A stretch of 6,592 nt of DNA from Caryophanales bacterium UBA4100 (GTDB lineage Bacteria > Bacillota > Bacilli > Paenibacillales > UBA4045). The translations under genes were made by a program, and so were the position numbers. The notes under the pieces are model-generated. The model was not told the DNA's origin. It saw nothing but the letters and a program-made list of their open reading frames with translations, and ran no database searches. Below are positions 1-6,129 of the stretch, piece by piece (within the stretch, counting starts at the first letter, position 1; each line of letters starts with the position of its first letter). Location of the stretch: NCBI GenBank assembly GCA_002383285.1, contig DFXU01000115.1, forward strand, positions 1 through 6,592, read 5' to 3'.

Positions 1-944
1 ACAGGCTTATATACCTCCCATCGATATTCAAAATCGAATAGTTCCTTAATGAGTAAACGATCCCACAATAAATTGTCTAGAGGTGCAAGTACACTAGATC
101 GTTCCTCGACGGGTTCATATAACAACGCTTGGTTTAATACATCTTGGTCTTCAGACCGCATATAGAATGGATGCTGTATACCCTCCACATGGATCTCAAT
201 AATCCTCTTCTCGACTAACAATCTTGCAAAGGATTCGTTTCGTCGAGCACTCTTCAAGCCACGAATACCGAGCCATGCATCGCTTGGTCGATTCCACAGT
301 AGTCCAACACTTCCAATGCGGCGTTGCACATTCCAATCATCATGCTGCTCGTTCGTCTCGAAAGGGTCTGGAGCTACATACAAATTCTCGGGAATAAGTC
401 GTTCAGCCAAATCATAATATTTACGAGTATTCGCTTTATGATGAATCACGAGTGTGCCTGCATGATACATCCCTTCCAATGCTGCACGGGATAATCTAGT
501 TGGTCCCCAAGCCCACTCTACCTTCTCATCATACTGAAGATCGGATGAGCACAGATTACCGCGTTCTTCAATATCTGCATACACTCGATCTACTGTATTC
601 CCATTCGAAATACACCAAGCTTGGAAGCTATTGCGATATCCTTGAAAATATGGCCAATCCTCAACAGGAAATATAGACATATTCTTATCCCAATAATCAA
701 TGAGTTGACGGTCAGAATATAGCAGCTCTCCAAGCATGCTACGGTCGAAGTTTTTAATCCGAGCCTGCAGTACAAGTTCAGGATTCATTCCTACCACATT
801 CAGTGGATCGAATTGAATACACCCAACTCGACGAATGAAAGACATGACCCCTTCCTTTCCAGTAAACATAAAATTACCGTACAGGCCATGATAGAATAAT
901 AAGAATGTTCTCGCTTGCAGCTTAGTTAGCTTGATTCCTGTCAT
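1..944 (-). CDS. YcaQ/HTH_42-family putative DNA crosslink-repair glycosylase, C-terminus cut by window edge
   Basis: The frame is open from the left edge to 944, giving 314 residues with no stop in the window. Residues 38-60 (IRRVGCIQFDPLNVVG and on) match the conserved core of the HTH_42 winged-helix family, which includes E. coli YcaQ (AlkX), a glycosylase that unhooks DNA interstrand crosslinks. The family's catalytic Q-hydrophobic-D/Q motif is present as Q44-F45-D46. Further family-like blocks are WAWGPTRLSRAALEG (144-158), YYDLAERLIP (176-185) and LAPLDNLLWDR (286-296) near the C-terminus. By family length, some 60-80 residues are missing at the left. The start at 944 is chosen because GTGGGGA (960-954) sits 9 bases upstream. 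The ATG at 953 abuts that site, and the ATG at 845 would remove 33 residues that resemble the family's N-terminal helix region. It is divergent from the nitroreductase. Family assignment is confident; glycosylase activity is inferred. Confidence 0.85.
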   Translation of the reverse strand, partial: MTGIKLTKLQARTFLLFYHGLYGNFMFTGKEGVMSFIRRVGCIQFDPLNVVGMNPELVLQARIKNFDRSMLGELLYSDRQLIDYWDKNMSIFPVEDWPYFQGYRNSFQAWCISNGNTVDRVYADIEERGNLCSSDLQYDEKVEWAWGPTRLSRAALEGMYHAGTLVIHHKANTRKYYDLAERLIPENLYVAPDPFETNEQHDDWNVQRRIGSVGLLWNRPSDAWLGIRGLKSARRNESFARLLVEKRIIEIHVEGIQHPFYMRSEDQDVLNQALLYEPVEERSSVLAPLDNLLWDRLLIKELFDFEYRWEVYKP

Positions 945-953
945 ATAACTCAT

Positions 954-960
954 TCCCCAC
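954..960 (-). promoter_or_regulatory. Ribosome binding site deciding the start of the YcaQ-family gene
   Basis: On the minus strand this reads GTGGGGA, followed by 9 bases and then ATG at 944. The spacing supports 944 over the in-frame ATG at 953, which leaves no spacer, and over the ATG at 845. The match to the anti-Shine-Dalgarno is moderate. Confidence 0.5.
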
Positions 961-969
961 TGCTAAATT

Positions 970-999
970 TTTGCATTAGAAGTTTTAATGTGCTATATT
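970..999 (+). promoter_or_regulatory. Candidate extended -10 promoter for the nitroreductase gene
   Basis: TATATT at 994-999 is preceded by TG at 991-992, giving the extended -10 form TGnTATATT. Upstream is TTGCAT (971-976, 17-base spacer), or alternatively TTTGCA (970-975, 18-base spacer, four of six -35 positions). The predicted transcription start is near 1006, about 33 bases before the ATG at 1039. It faces the candidate minus-strand promoter, and the two would overlap. Confidence 0.55.
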
Positions 1000-1010
1000 T
1001 ATGTAAGTAA

Positions 1011-1039
1011 ATTATAAAAAGAAAGGTGTAGAGACTAAA
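1011..1039 (-). promoter_or_regulatory. Candidate promoter for the YcaQ-family gene
   Basis: The minus strand carries a perfect TATAAT at 1016-1011. Seventeen bases upstream is TTTAGT (1039-1034), a poor -35 with three of six consensus positions. Transcription would start near 1004, leaving a leader of about 60 bases before the ATG at 944. AT-rich DNA produces such -10 matches by chance, so support is modest. Confidence 0.35.
1022..1028 (+). promoter_or_regulatory. Ribosome binding site of the nitroreductase gene
   Basis: AAAGGTG lies 10 bases before the ATG at 1039. It is a slightly weak but well-placed Shine-Dalgarno and supports this start. Confidence 0.6.
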
Positions 1040-1653
1040 TGACATCACCCATTATTACATCAACGGAATTGAATGACGAGGTTAAAGGTCATCGCACTTC
1101 CGAATACCCAATTAACCCTATATTCTTAAATCGTTGGTCACCACGTGCCTATTCAGAACGTAAAGTTAGTGAACAAGACCTGTACACAGTGCTGGAAGCT
1201 GCACATTGGGCCCCCTCTTCATATAATGATCAGCCATGGCGCTTTATATTAGCAAGGACAGAAGAGCAATTGGCGATATTTCACACATTTATTAATGAGT
1301 TTAATCTCAGTTGGGCTAGTAAAGCTCCTATTCTTATCATGGTTGCCTCACATAAATTCAGGGATAACGGTGATCCTAACGCTCCCCATTCATTTGACAG
1401 CGGAACAGCCTGGGGATATTTAGCCTTACAAGCCAAGCTTCTTGGATTAAATGCACATGCTATGGGTGGATTTAGTAGAGAGAAAGCACGCATTGCTCTA
1501 AATATACCCGAAGAGTTCGAGCTACATGCTGTTGTGTGTCTAGGATATCAAGGAGATATCCTATCACTTCCAGAAGCTTTACAAGAGCGTGAAGTACCGA
1601 ATCAGCGCCGTCCGCTCACAGAAGTCATTATTGAAGGAGTAATGAATCCATAA
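1039..1653 (+). CDS. Nitroreductase-family FMN-dependent oxidoreductase
   Basis: This complete 204-residue protein has the length and motif order of the small nitroreductase family: soluble, usually dimeric flavoenzymes that use NAD(P)H to reduce nitro compounds, quinones or similar acceptors. The FMN phosphate-binding segment is RWSPRAY (32-38), followed by APSSYNDQPWRF (58-69), where the SxxNxQPWxF pattern contacts the flavin. A glycine-rich helix region GTAWGYLALQAKLLGLNAHAMGGF (starting near 122) and the strand VVCLGYQGD (165-173) complete the fold. The end, REVPNQRRPLTEVI (184-197), is typical of this subfamily. There is no signal peptide or membrane segment, so it should be cytoplasmic. 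The gene stands alone, with its own promoter and a following hairpin. The physiological substrate cannot be read from the sequence. Confidence 0.9.
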   Translation: MTSPIITSTELNDEVKGHRTSEYPINPIFLNRWSPRAYSERKVSEQDLYTVLEAAHWAPSSYNDQPWRFILARTEEQLAIFHTFINEFNLSWASKAPILIMVASHKFRDNGDPNAPHSFDSGTAWGYLALQAKLLGLNAHAMGGFSREKARIALNIPEEFELHAVVCLGYQGDILSLPEALQEREVPNQRRPLTEVIIEGVMNP

Positions 1654-1668
1654 TTTATTAAAAGTAAT

Positions 1669-1718
1669 ATTAGGCAACATATATCCGGTGTACGAACGGA
1701 CTAATGTTGCCTAATTTT
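1669..1718 (+). terminator. Rho-independent terminator after the nitroreductase gene, possibly bidirectional
   Basis: The arms ATTAGGCAACAT (1669-1680) and ATGTTGCCTAAT (1704-1715) pair perfectly over 12 bases. The 23-base loop contains a nested pair TCCG (1684-1687) with CGGA (1697-1700). On the plus strand the stem is followed by TTTTCTT (from 1715), a short T-tract. On the minus strand it is followed by ATTACTTTT, a weaker tract. It lies 15 bases after the nitroreductase stop and 37 bases beyond the dehydratase stop, so it probably serves the convergent genes from both sides, most strongly the plus strand. Confidence 0.8.
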
Positions 1719-1751
1719 CTTATCTACTACCAATATACGCTTAATCTTATA

Positions 1752-3728
1752 TTACTTCCAACCCAACGCCTTCTCACCAGCCTCTAAAGCGGCAATGATA
1801 CGATCAACATCATATACATTACCTTTCCAGGTTCCACCGCTGACAGCTTGTAAAGCCGCCCATAATCTGGTGTCATCAGGCAAGTTAGGATTAGGTTTCA
1901 TCTGGGGATGAGGCTCCCTTGAAGCAAGAATTCGAGCCCCCTCCTCCGATGAATAGAGCTGCTCACCGTGTCCAATAAAGTTCAAACTTCCTGTTAGATG
2001 ATTTCTATCTACGATAATTTCAATAATATCCTCATTCATAAGCTTACCAATAGGTCCTCCAGCCAAACCCTCAGGTCCAATATGACCAATGCAAGCTCCA
2101 GTAGAAACACCAGAAAATCTAGCATCCGTTAGCAAGGAAACATATTTGCCGAATGGCAGATGCTTAAGTGCTGAGGTTAACTGATAGGTTTCTTCCATAC
2201 CAGTACCAGATGGACCGCAGCCTACAAGTACCATTATATCCCCTGCTACTACGCCACCCGTCTTAATTGCCTTGATTGCTTCACGCTCACTTGTGAATAC
2301 CTTGGCTTTCCCTGTATGTCGATAAACACCATCTGGGTCCACAACCGTAGGATCAATTGAGGTTGATTTAATGACTGATCCTTCTGGCGCAATGTTCCCT
2401 ACTGGGAAGGTCACAGTTGAAGTGAGTCCTAACTCCTTCGCTTGCTCCGGACTCATAATAACACTATCAGGATGTATACCATCAATGTCTTGCAAATATG
2501 CACGTAGACGTTTCCTACGCTCAGAGGTCTCCCACCAATCCAAATTTGCCCCCAAAGTTTCTCCCGTTACGGTCATTACGGATTCGTCGAGTTTACCAAG
2601 TCGACGGAGGTGTAACATCACCTCTGGAACCCCGCCCGCGAGGAATACACGGACAGTTGGATGATATATGGGTCCATTCGGTAGTACACTGACAAGCCGG
2701 GGCACATCTTGATTCACTGCATTCCAATCCTCAACCGTTGGTACACGTAATCCCGCTGCTTGGGCAATAGCCGGAATATGAAGAAGTAGATTCGTTGAAC
2801 CACCGAATGCAGCGTGTAAGACCATGGCGTTCTTGATCGCTCCATCGGTCAATATATGCTTCATGTGTATGCCAGCAGCTTGCATGTGAATGATGGCCCG
2901 AGACGACTGTCGCCCGATTTCCTTCCAGATCATCTGTCCAGATGGAGCCAGAGCCGAATGAGGAACAGCCATCCCCAATGCTTCTGCCACAACCTGTGCG
3001 GTAGCAGCGGTTCCAAGAAATTGACAGCCTCCACCTGGAGATGCACAAGCTCTACAGCCCAAATCCGCCGCATCCTCTAATGAAAGCTCACCCTTTGTAT
3101 AACGAGCACCAATGCTCTGAATGGTTCCTGCATCCTCTCCCTCGGTTGGTGGCAACGTAACTCCCCCAGGTACGACAATACAAGGTAGATCATGCATGGC
3201 TGCAAGCGCAAGCAGCATCGCAGGTAATCCCTTATCACAAGTAGCGATGCCGATCACACCTTTTCTAGTTGGCAGCGAACGGATTAGACGACGGAAGACA
3301 ATAGCCGCATCGTTGCGATAGGGAAGCGAATCGAACATGCCGCTAGTGCCCTGAGTTCGTCCATCGCAGGGGTCACTAACGTAACCTGCAAAGGGAATTC
3401 CACCCTGCTTCGCAATTTCTTGCGCAGCTTCCTTCATGAGTATCCCAATTTCCCAATGACCGGTATGATATCCTAAAGCGATCGGCGACCCGTCATCTTG
3501 GCGGAGTCCGCCCTGTGTGCTTAGTAACAGGAACTGTTTGCCATTCAATTGACTTGGCTCCCAGCCCATGCCCACATTCTGACTTAGACCGAATAAATCA
3601 CCGCTAGGAGCATGTCGAAGCATGTCATCTGTTAATGGTAATGACCCTTGAGGTCCTGGTGCAGAGGTTTGAATATCATAGATGTCATCTGATTCATGTC
3701 CCATTAATATGTGTAATCGTTCACTCAT
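1752..3728 (-). CDS. YjhG/YagF-type D-xylonate (pentonate) dehydratase, IlvD/Edd family
   Basis: This 658-residue enzyme of the IlvD/Edd dehydratase family removes water from an aldonic acid to give a 2-keto-3-deoxy acid. Its length and wording match the YjhG/YagF subgroup (about 655 residues), for which D-xylonate is the known substrate. The Fe-S ligands expected from the family are C121 in CDGRTQG, C164 in CDKGLPA and C235 in GGGCQFLGTAAT. K166 is the position of the metal-binding, carbamylated lysine known in related enzymes. C225 and C228 are additional cysteines close to C235. The C-terminal signature is TDARFSG (534-540), with S539 the probable catalytic serine, then IGHIGPEGLAGG (547-558). 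The start is set by GGGAG about 9 bases upstream, 14 bases after the previous stop. It is the last gene of the operon. Whether D-xylonate, D-arabinonate or another aldonate is preferred cannot be settled from sequence. Confidence 0.93.
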   Translation of the reverse strand: MSERLHILMGHESDDIYDIQTSAPGPQGSLPLTDDMLRHAPSGDLFGLSQNVGMGWEPSQLNGKQFLLLSTQGGLRQDDGSPIALGYHTGHWEIGILMKEAAQEIAKQGGIPFAGYVSDPCDGRTQGTSGMFDSLPYRNDAAIVFRRLIRSLPTRKGVIGIATCDKGLPAMLLALAAMHDLPCIVVPGGVTLPPTEGEDAGTIQSIGARYTKGELSLEDAADLGCRACASPGGGCQFLGTAATAQVVAEALGMAVPHSALAPSGQMIWKEIGRQSSRAIIHMQAAGIHMKHILTDGAIKNAMVLHAAFGGSTNLLLHIPAIAQAAGLRVPTVEDWNAVNQDVPRLVSVLPNGPIYHPTVRVFLAGGVPEVMLHLRRLGKLDESVMTVTGETLGANLDWWETSERRKRLRAYLQDIDGIHPDSVIMSPEQAKELGLTSTVTFPVGNIAPEGSVIKSTSIDPTVVDPDGVYRHTGKAKVFTSEREAIKAIKTGGVVAGDIMVLVGCGPSGTGMEETYQLTSALKHLPFGKYVSLLTDARFSGVSTGACIGHIGPEGLAGGPIGKLMNEDIIEIIVDRNHLTGSLNFIGHGEQLYSSEEGARILASREPHPQMKPNPNLPDDTRLWAALQAVSGGTWKGNVYDVDRIIAALEAGEKALGWK

Positions 3729-3742
3729 CGAGACACTCTCCC

Positions 3743-5215
3743 TTATGGCTTAACAAAAATTGTCTTTATGTTCGTATAAAATTCAATTGCCGATTGTCCT
3801 TGCTCTCTAGAATGAGAGCTTGATTGTTTCATACCACCAAACGGTGCTTGTAGCTCAACTCCGGCTGTCTCCGCATTAATACGAACCATTCCAGCATCCA
3901 TATCATGAATGAATGCCATCATATTCCCAATATTCTTCGTATATATGGATGCACTTAGACCATACATAACATCATTCGCAGTTTCTATAGCATCCTCTAG
4001 CGTATCTACTTGAATAAGTCCCAATACTGGACCGAAGATTTCTTCCTGCGAGATGGTCATCTGTGAAGTAACACCGCCGAATACGGTAGGCTCTACGTAA
4101 AATCCATCCATTAACTGACCGTCCTGTGGTCTATTACCACCACATAATAGCTGTGCGCCCTCTTCCTTACCTTTCTGAATGTAGGATAATACGGTATCCA
4201 TCTGTCTTTCACTAGCACATGGGCCTAACCAAGAGCCAGCCTCCATCCCATTGCCAACTTTTAGCTGTTTAACCTTAGCCACTAATTTATCCTTGAATGC
4301 TTCATAGACATCGCGTACAACAATCACGCGAGCTGTTGCCGTACACTTCTGGCCTGTCGATTTCATTCCACCGCTTATCGTTGCATCAACAGCAAGATCT
4401 AGATCAGCATCGGCCGCAATAATAATCGGATTTTTGCCGCCCATTTCAAGTTGATATTTGGCACCTCTGGCAAATGCAGCATTACCAACTTTCTTCCCAA
4501 CTTCATTCGAGCCTGTGAATGAAATACCCTTTACATCAGGGTGCTCAGCAAGTCCTTGGCCAATAATCGCTCCACTGCCGCATAATAGATTAATGACCCC
4601 TTTAGGAAATTCCGCTTCGTCAAAGCATTCCATGATCTTCGCCGCAGTTACACCAGCCTCCTGAGCCGGCTTTAACACTACGGTGTTACCGAATATTAGA
4701 GCAGGTGCTGCTTTCCAGATTGGAATTGCTACAGGAAAGTTCCAGGGTGATATTACACCAACTACACCTAGAGGTACCCTTGTTGTGAACATGAGTGCCT
4801 CATTGTCCGTTGCTGGAATAACGTCTCCGACCTTCCTCATACCTTCGCCTGCATAATAACGTAAGATCGCAACTCCACGAGCCGTCTCTCCCTTAGCTTC
4901 TGGAAAGGTCTTACCCATCTCGCGGGTCATAACCTCTGCAATCTCTTCCAATCGACGTTCTAGAATATTAGCAACCTTGTACAAGTAGTCACCTCTCGCA
5001 TTACCCGATAGCTTCTTCCAAGGAATCTGTGCAGCTTTTGCAGCGCTCACAGCTAAATCTAAATCTTCTTTCTCTGATAACTGTAAATAACCGACGATTT
5101 CATTCCTATTAGCTGGATTCATACTCGAAGCTTGCTTGCCCGTTGAAGCAGAGATCCACTCTCCTTGAATATAATTTTTGTATACTTGGCCTGGTTGAAA
5201 AGTTGTAGTTGTCAT
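3743..5215 (-). CDS. gucD: Alpha-ketoglutaric semialdehyde dehydrogenase (GucD-like, ALDH superfamily)
   Basis: This complete 490-residue NAD(P)-dependent aldehyde dehydrogenase is predicted to oxidise 2,5-dioxopentanoate (2-oxoglutarate semialdehyde) to 2-oxoglutarate. The ALDH active-site set is intact: N159 in SPWNF, K182, G235-S236 through G240 for the nucleotide, E257 in LEMGGK, catalytic C291 in STGQKCTA, and E392 in EEIFGPV. The segments AGEGMRKVGDVIP (122-134), TTRVPLGVVGVISPWNFP (144-161) and APFGGMKQSSSHSREQG (457-473) are characteristic of the Bacillus GucD (YcbD) group, by recall. A strong AGGAGG (5227-5222) lies 6 bases before the ATG, and the gene begins 20 bases after the preceding stop. 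Its neighbours supply the semialdehyde from a keto-deoxy acid, which supports this substrate over a general aldehyde role. The name gucD comes from family resemblance; in Bacillus it belongs to glucarate breakdown, unlike this context. Confidence 0.9.
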   Translation of the reverse strand: MTTTTFQPGQVYKNYIQGEWISASTGKQASSMNPANRNEIVGYLQLSEKEDLDLAVSAAKAAQIPWKKLSGNARGDYLYKVANILERRLEEIAEVMTREMGKTFPEAKGETARGVAILRYYAGEGMRKVGDVIPATDNEALMFTTRVPLGVVGVISPWNFPVAIPIWKAAPALIFGNTVVLKPAQEAGVTAAKIMECFDEAEFPKGVINLLCGSGAIIGQGLAEHPDVKGISFTGSNEVGKKVGNAAFARGAKYQLEMGGKNPIIIAADADLDLAVDATISGGMKSTGQKCTATARVIVVRDVYEAFKDKLVAKVKQLKVGNGMEAGSWLGPCASERQMDTVLSYIQKGKEEGAQLLCGGNRPQDGQLMDGFYVEPTVFGGVTSQMTISQEEIFGPVLGLIQVDTLEDAIETANDVMYGLSASIYTKNIGNMMAFIHDMDAGMVRINAETAGVELQAPFGGMKQSSSHSREQGQSAIEFYTNIKTIFVKP

Positions 5216-5221
5216 TGTTAT

Positions 5222-5227
5222 CCTCCT
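5222..5227 (-). promoter_or_regulatory. Strong ribosome binding site of the semialdehyde dehydrogenase gene
   Basis: The minus strand reads AGGAGG, six bases before the ATG at 5215. It is a full consensus Shine-Dalgarno and fixes the start. Confidence 0.85.
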
Positions 5228-5235
5228 AAAGTTTA

Positions 5236-6105
5236 TTATTCGATTGGGTTACTTAGTGTACCTATTCCGGAAATTTGAATATCAACACGGTCACCCTGAA
5301 TTAAGGTAAAGTCATTCGGCGGCACAATCCCCGTGCCCGTTAATAGAATGGTGCCTCCATATATATCATTATCCTTCATGAGGAAGGAGGTTAATTCTTC
5401 TAGCTTTCTCTTTAATTGACTTGTATTAACCGTATCCTCAAAGACAATTTGGTTGTCTCTATAAATACTGCAAACGATTTGGAGATCATAAGGATTTCGA
5501 ACGGTTTCAGCTAACCTGATCGCAGGTCCTATTGCGCATGACTTTCTCCACGTCTTGGCTTGAGGTAAGTAGAGTGGATTCTCACCCTCTATATCTCTAC
5601 AACTCATATCGTTGCCAATGGTATATCCTAATATCTGCCCCTCTTGATCAAGCACCAGCCCTAGTTCCGGCTCAGGTACCTGCCATGTGGAATCACTTCG
5701 TAAACAAAGGGCTTCGTGAGGGCCAACCGTTCGTAGTGGACTTGATTTCATGAAGATCTCAGGTCGAACAGCATCATAAACCTTATCGTAGAACGTTATT
5801 GCCGACTGCTCTTCCTTGGAGGTTTCATAATTTCGGGCTTCTCTGCTTCGCAAATAAGTGACTCCTGCCGCCCACACCTCTGGAGCTACAATAGGAGTAA
5901 GCAATTGAAGATCCTTAAGACTCACCTTCAGTGGTTGTTGTTGATTGATCAAGCTCTGAATATATGCCAGTGTGCTTAACTTCTGCTGTTTGGCATCCTG
6001 AACCAAGGATAGAAAATCCTGTTGTGGTAATGAATAAATGTGTTCTTCCTCTGTCACAGCTGCTAGATGAATCGAATTGTTGTCTGTATAACGAATAATT
6101 ATCAT
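5236..6105 (-). CDS. 2-keto-3-deoxy-D-pentonate dehydratase, fumarylacetoacetate hydrolase superfamily
   Basis: With the start at 6105 the protein has 289 residues. An in-frame ATG at 6123 would add six, but the ribosome binding site GGAGGT (6121-6116) lies inside that extension and 10 bases before 6105. The C-terminal two thirds is an FAH-fold domain. Metal ligands are E145 and E147 in VPEPELGLVLD, and D166 in GNDMSCRD; K184 in LPQAK is a conserved active-site lysine. The segments PEVWAAGVTY (75-84), YDAVRPEIFMKSSP (110-123) and ENPLYLPQAK (175-184) closely resemble, from recall, the Sulfolobus 2-keto-3-deoxy-D-arabinonate dehydratase, which is of similar length. That enzyme forms 2-oxoglutarate semialdehyde, the substrate of the next gene. 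D-xylonate and D-arabinonate yield the same keto-deoxy acid, so the family fits the upstream dehydratase. Acylpyruvase or hydratase activity, found in other FAH proteins, is less likely given the neighbours. Confidence 0.88.
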   Translation of the reverse strand: MIIIRYTDNNSIHLAAVTEEEHIYSLPQQDFLSLVQDAKQQKLSTLAYIQSLINQQQPLKVSLKDLQLLTPIVAPEVWAAGVTYLRSREARNYETSKEEQSAITFYDKVYDAVRPEIFMKSSPLRTVGPHEALCLRSDSTWQVPEPELGLVLDQEGQILGYTIGNDMSCRDIEGENPLYLPQAKTWRKSCAIGPAIRLAETVRNPYDLQIVCSIYRDNQIVFEDTVNTSQLKRKLEELTSFLMKDNDIYGGTILLTGTGIVPPNDFTLIQGDRVDIQISGIGTLSNPIE

Positions 6106-6111
6106 GATAAT
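6098..6111. repeat. Perfect 14-base palindrome across the FAH-family start codon
   Basis: ATTATCATGATAAT equals its own reverse complement and is centred on the start codon at 6105-6103. In RNA it could form only a weak 5-base-pair stem with CATG in the loop, between the ribosome binding site and the coding sequence. It might be a protein-binding site or a chance product of AT-rich sequence; the palindrome is certain, its role is not. Confidence 0.4.
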
Positions 6112-6115
6112 ATCT

Positions 6116-6121
6116 ACCTCC
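6116..6121 (-). promoter_or_regulatory. Ribosome binding site deciding the start of the FAH-family gene
   Basis: GGAGGT on the minus strand is followed by 10 bases and then ATG at 6105. Because this site overlaps codons 1-3 of the longer reading from 6123, which itself is preceded only by A-rich sequence, the shorter protein is favoured. Confidence 0.75.
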
Positions 6122-6129
6122 ATTTTTTA

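Noticed and set aside
590..775. Minus-strand 61-codon open frame with hydrophobic stretch
   Set aside because: It overlaps the YcaQ-family gene in a different frame; the HTH_42 motifs are in the other frame.
843..845. ATG at 845 as the start of the YcaQ-family protein
   Set aside because: It would remove 33 residues of plausible N-terminal domain, while 944 has a spaced ribosome binding site.
2371..2664. Plus-strand 97-codon open frame opposite the dehydratase gene
   Set aside because: It is antisense to a strongly conserved coding region, has no ribosome binding site of note and no recognisable domain.
2731..3048. Minus-strand 105-codon open frame inside the dehydratase gene
   Set aside because: It lies entirely within the well-supported IlvD/Edd gene in another frame and has low-complexity Ser/Trp/Cys composition typical of a shadow frame.
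5469..5482. Second catabolite-response-like sequence TGCAAACGATTTGG on the plus strand
   Set aside because: It deviates at three positions of the consensus, including the terminal CA; not distinguishable from chance.
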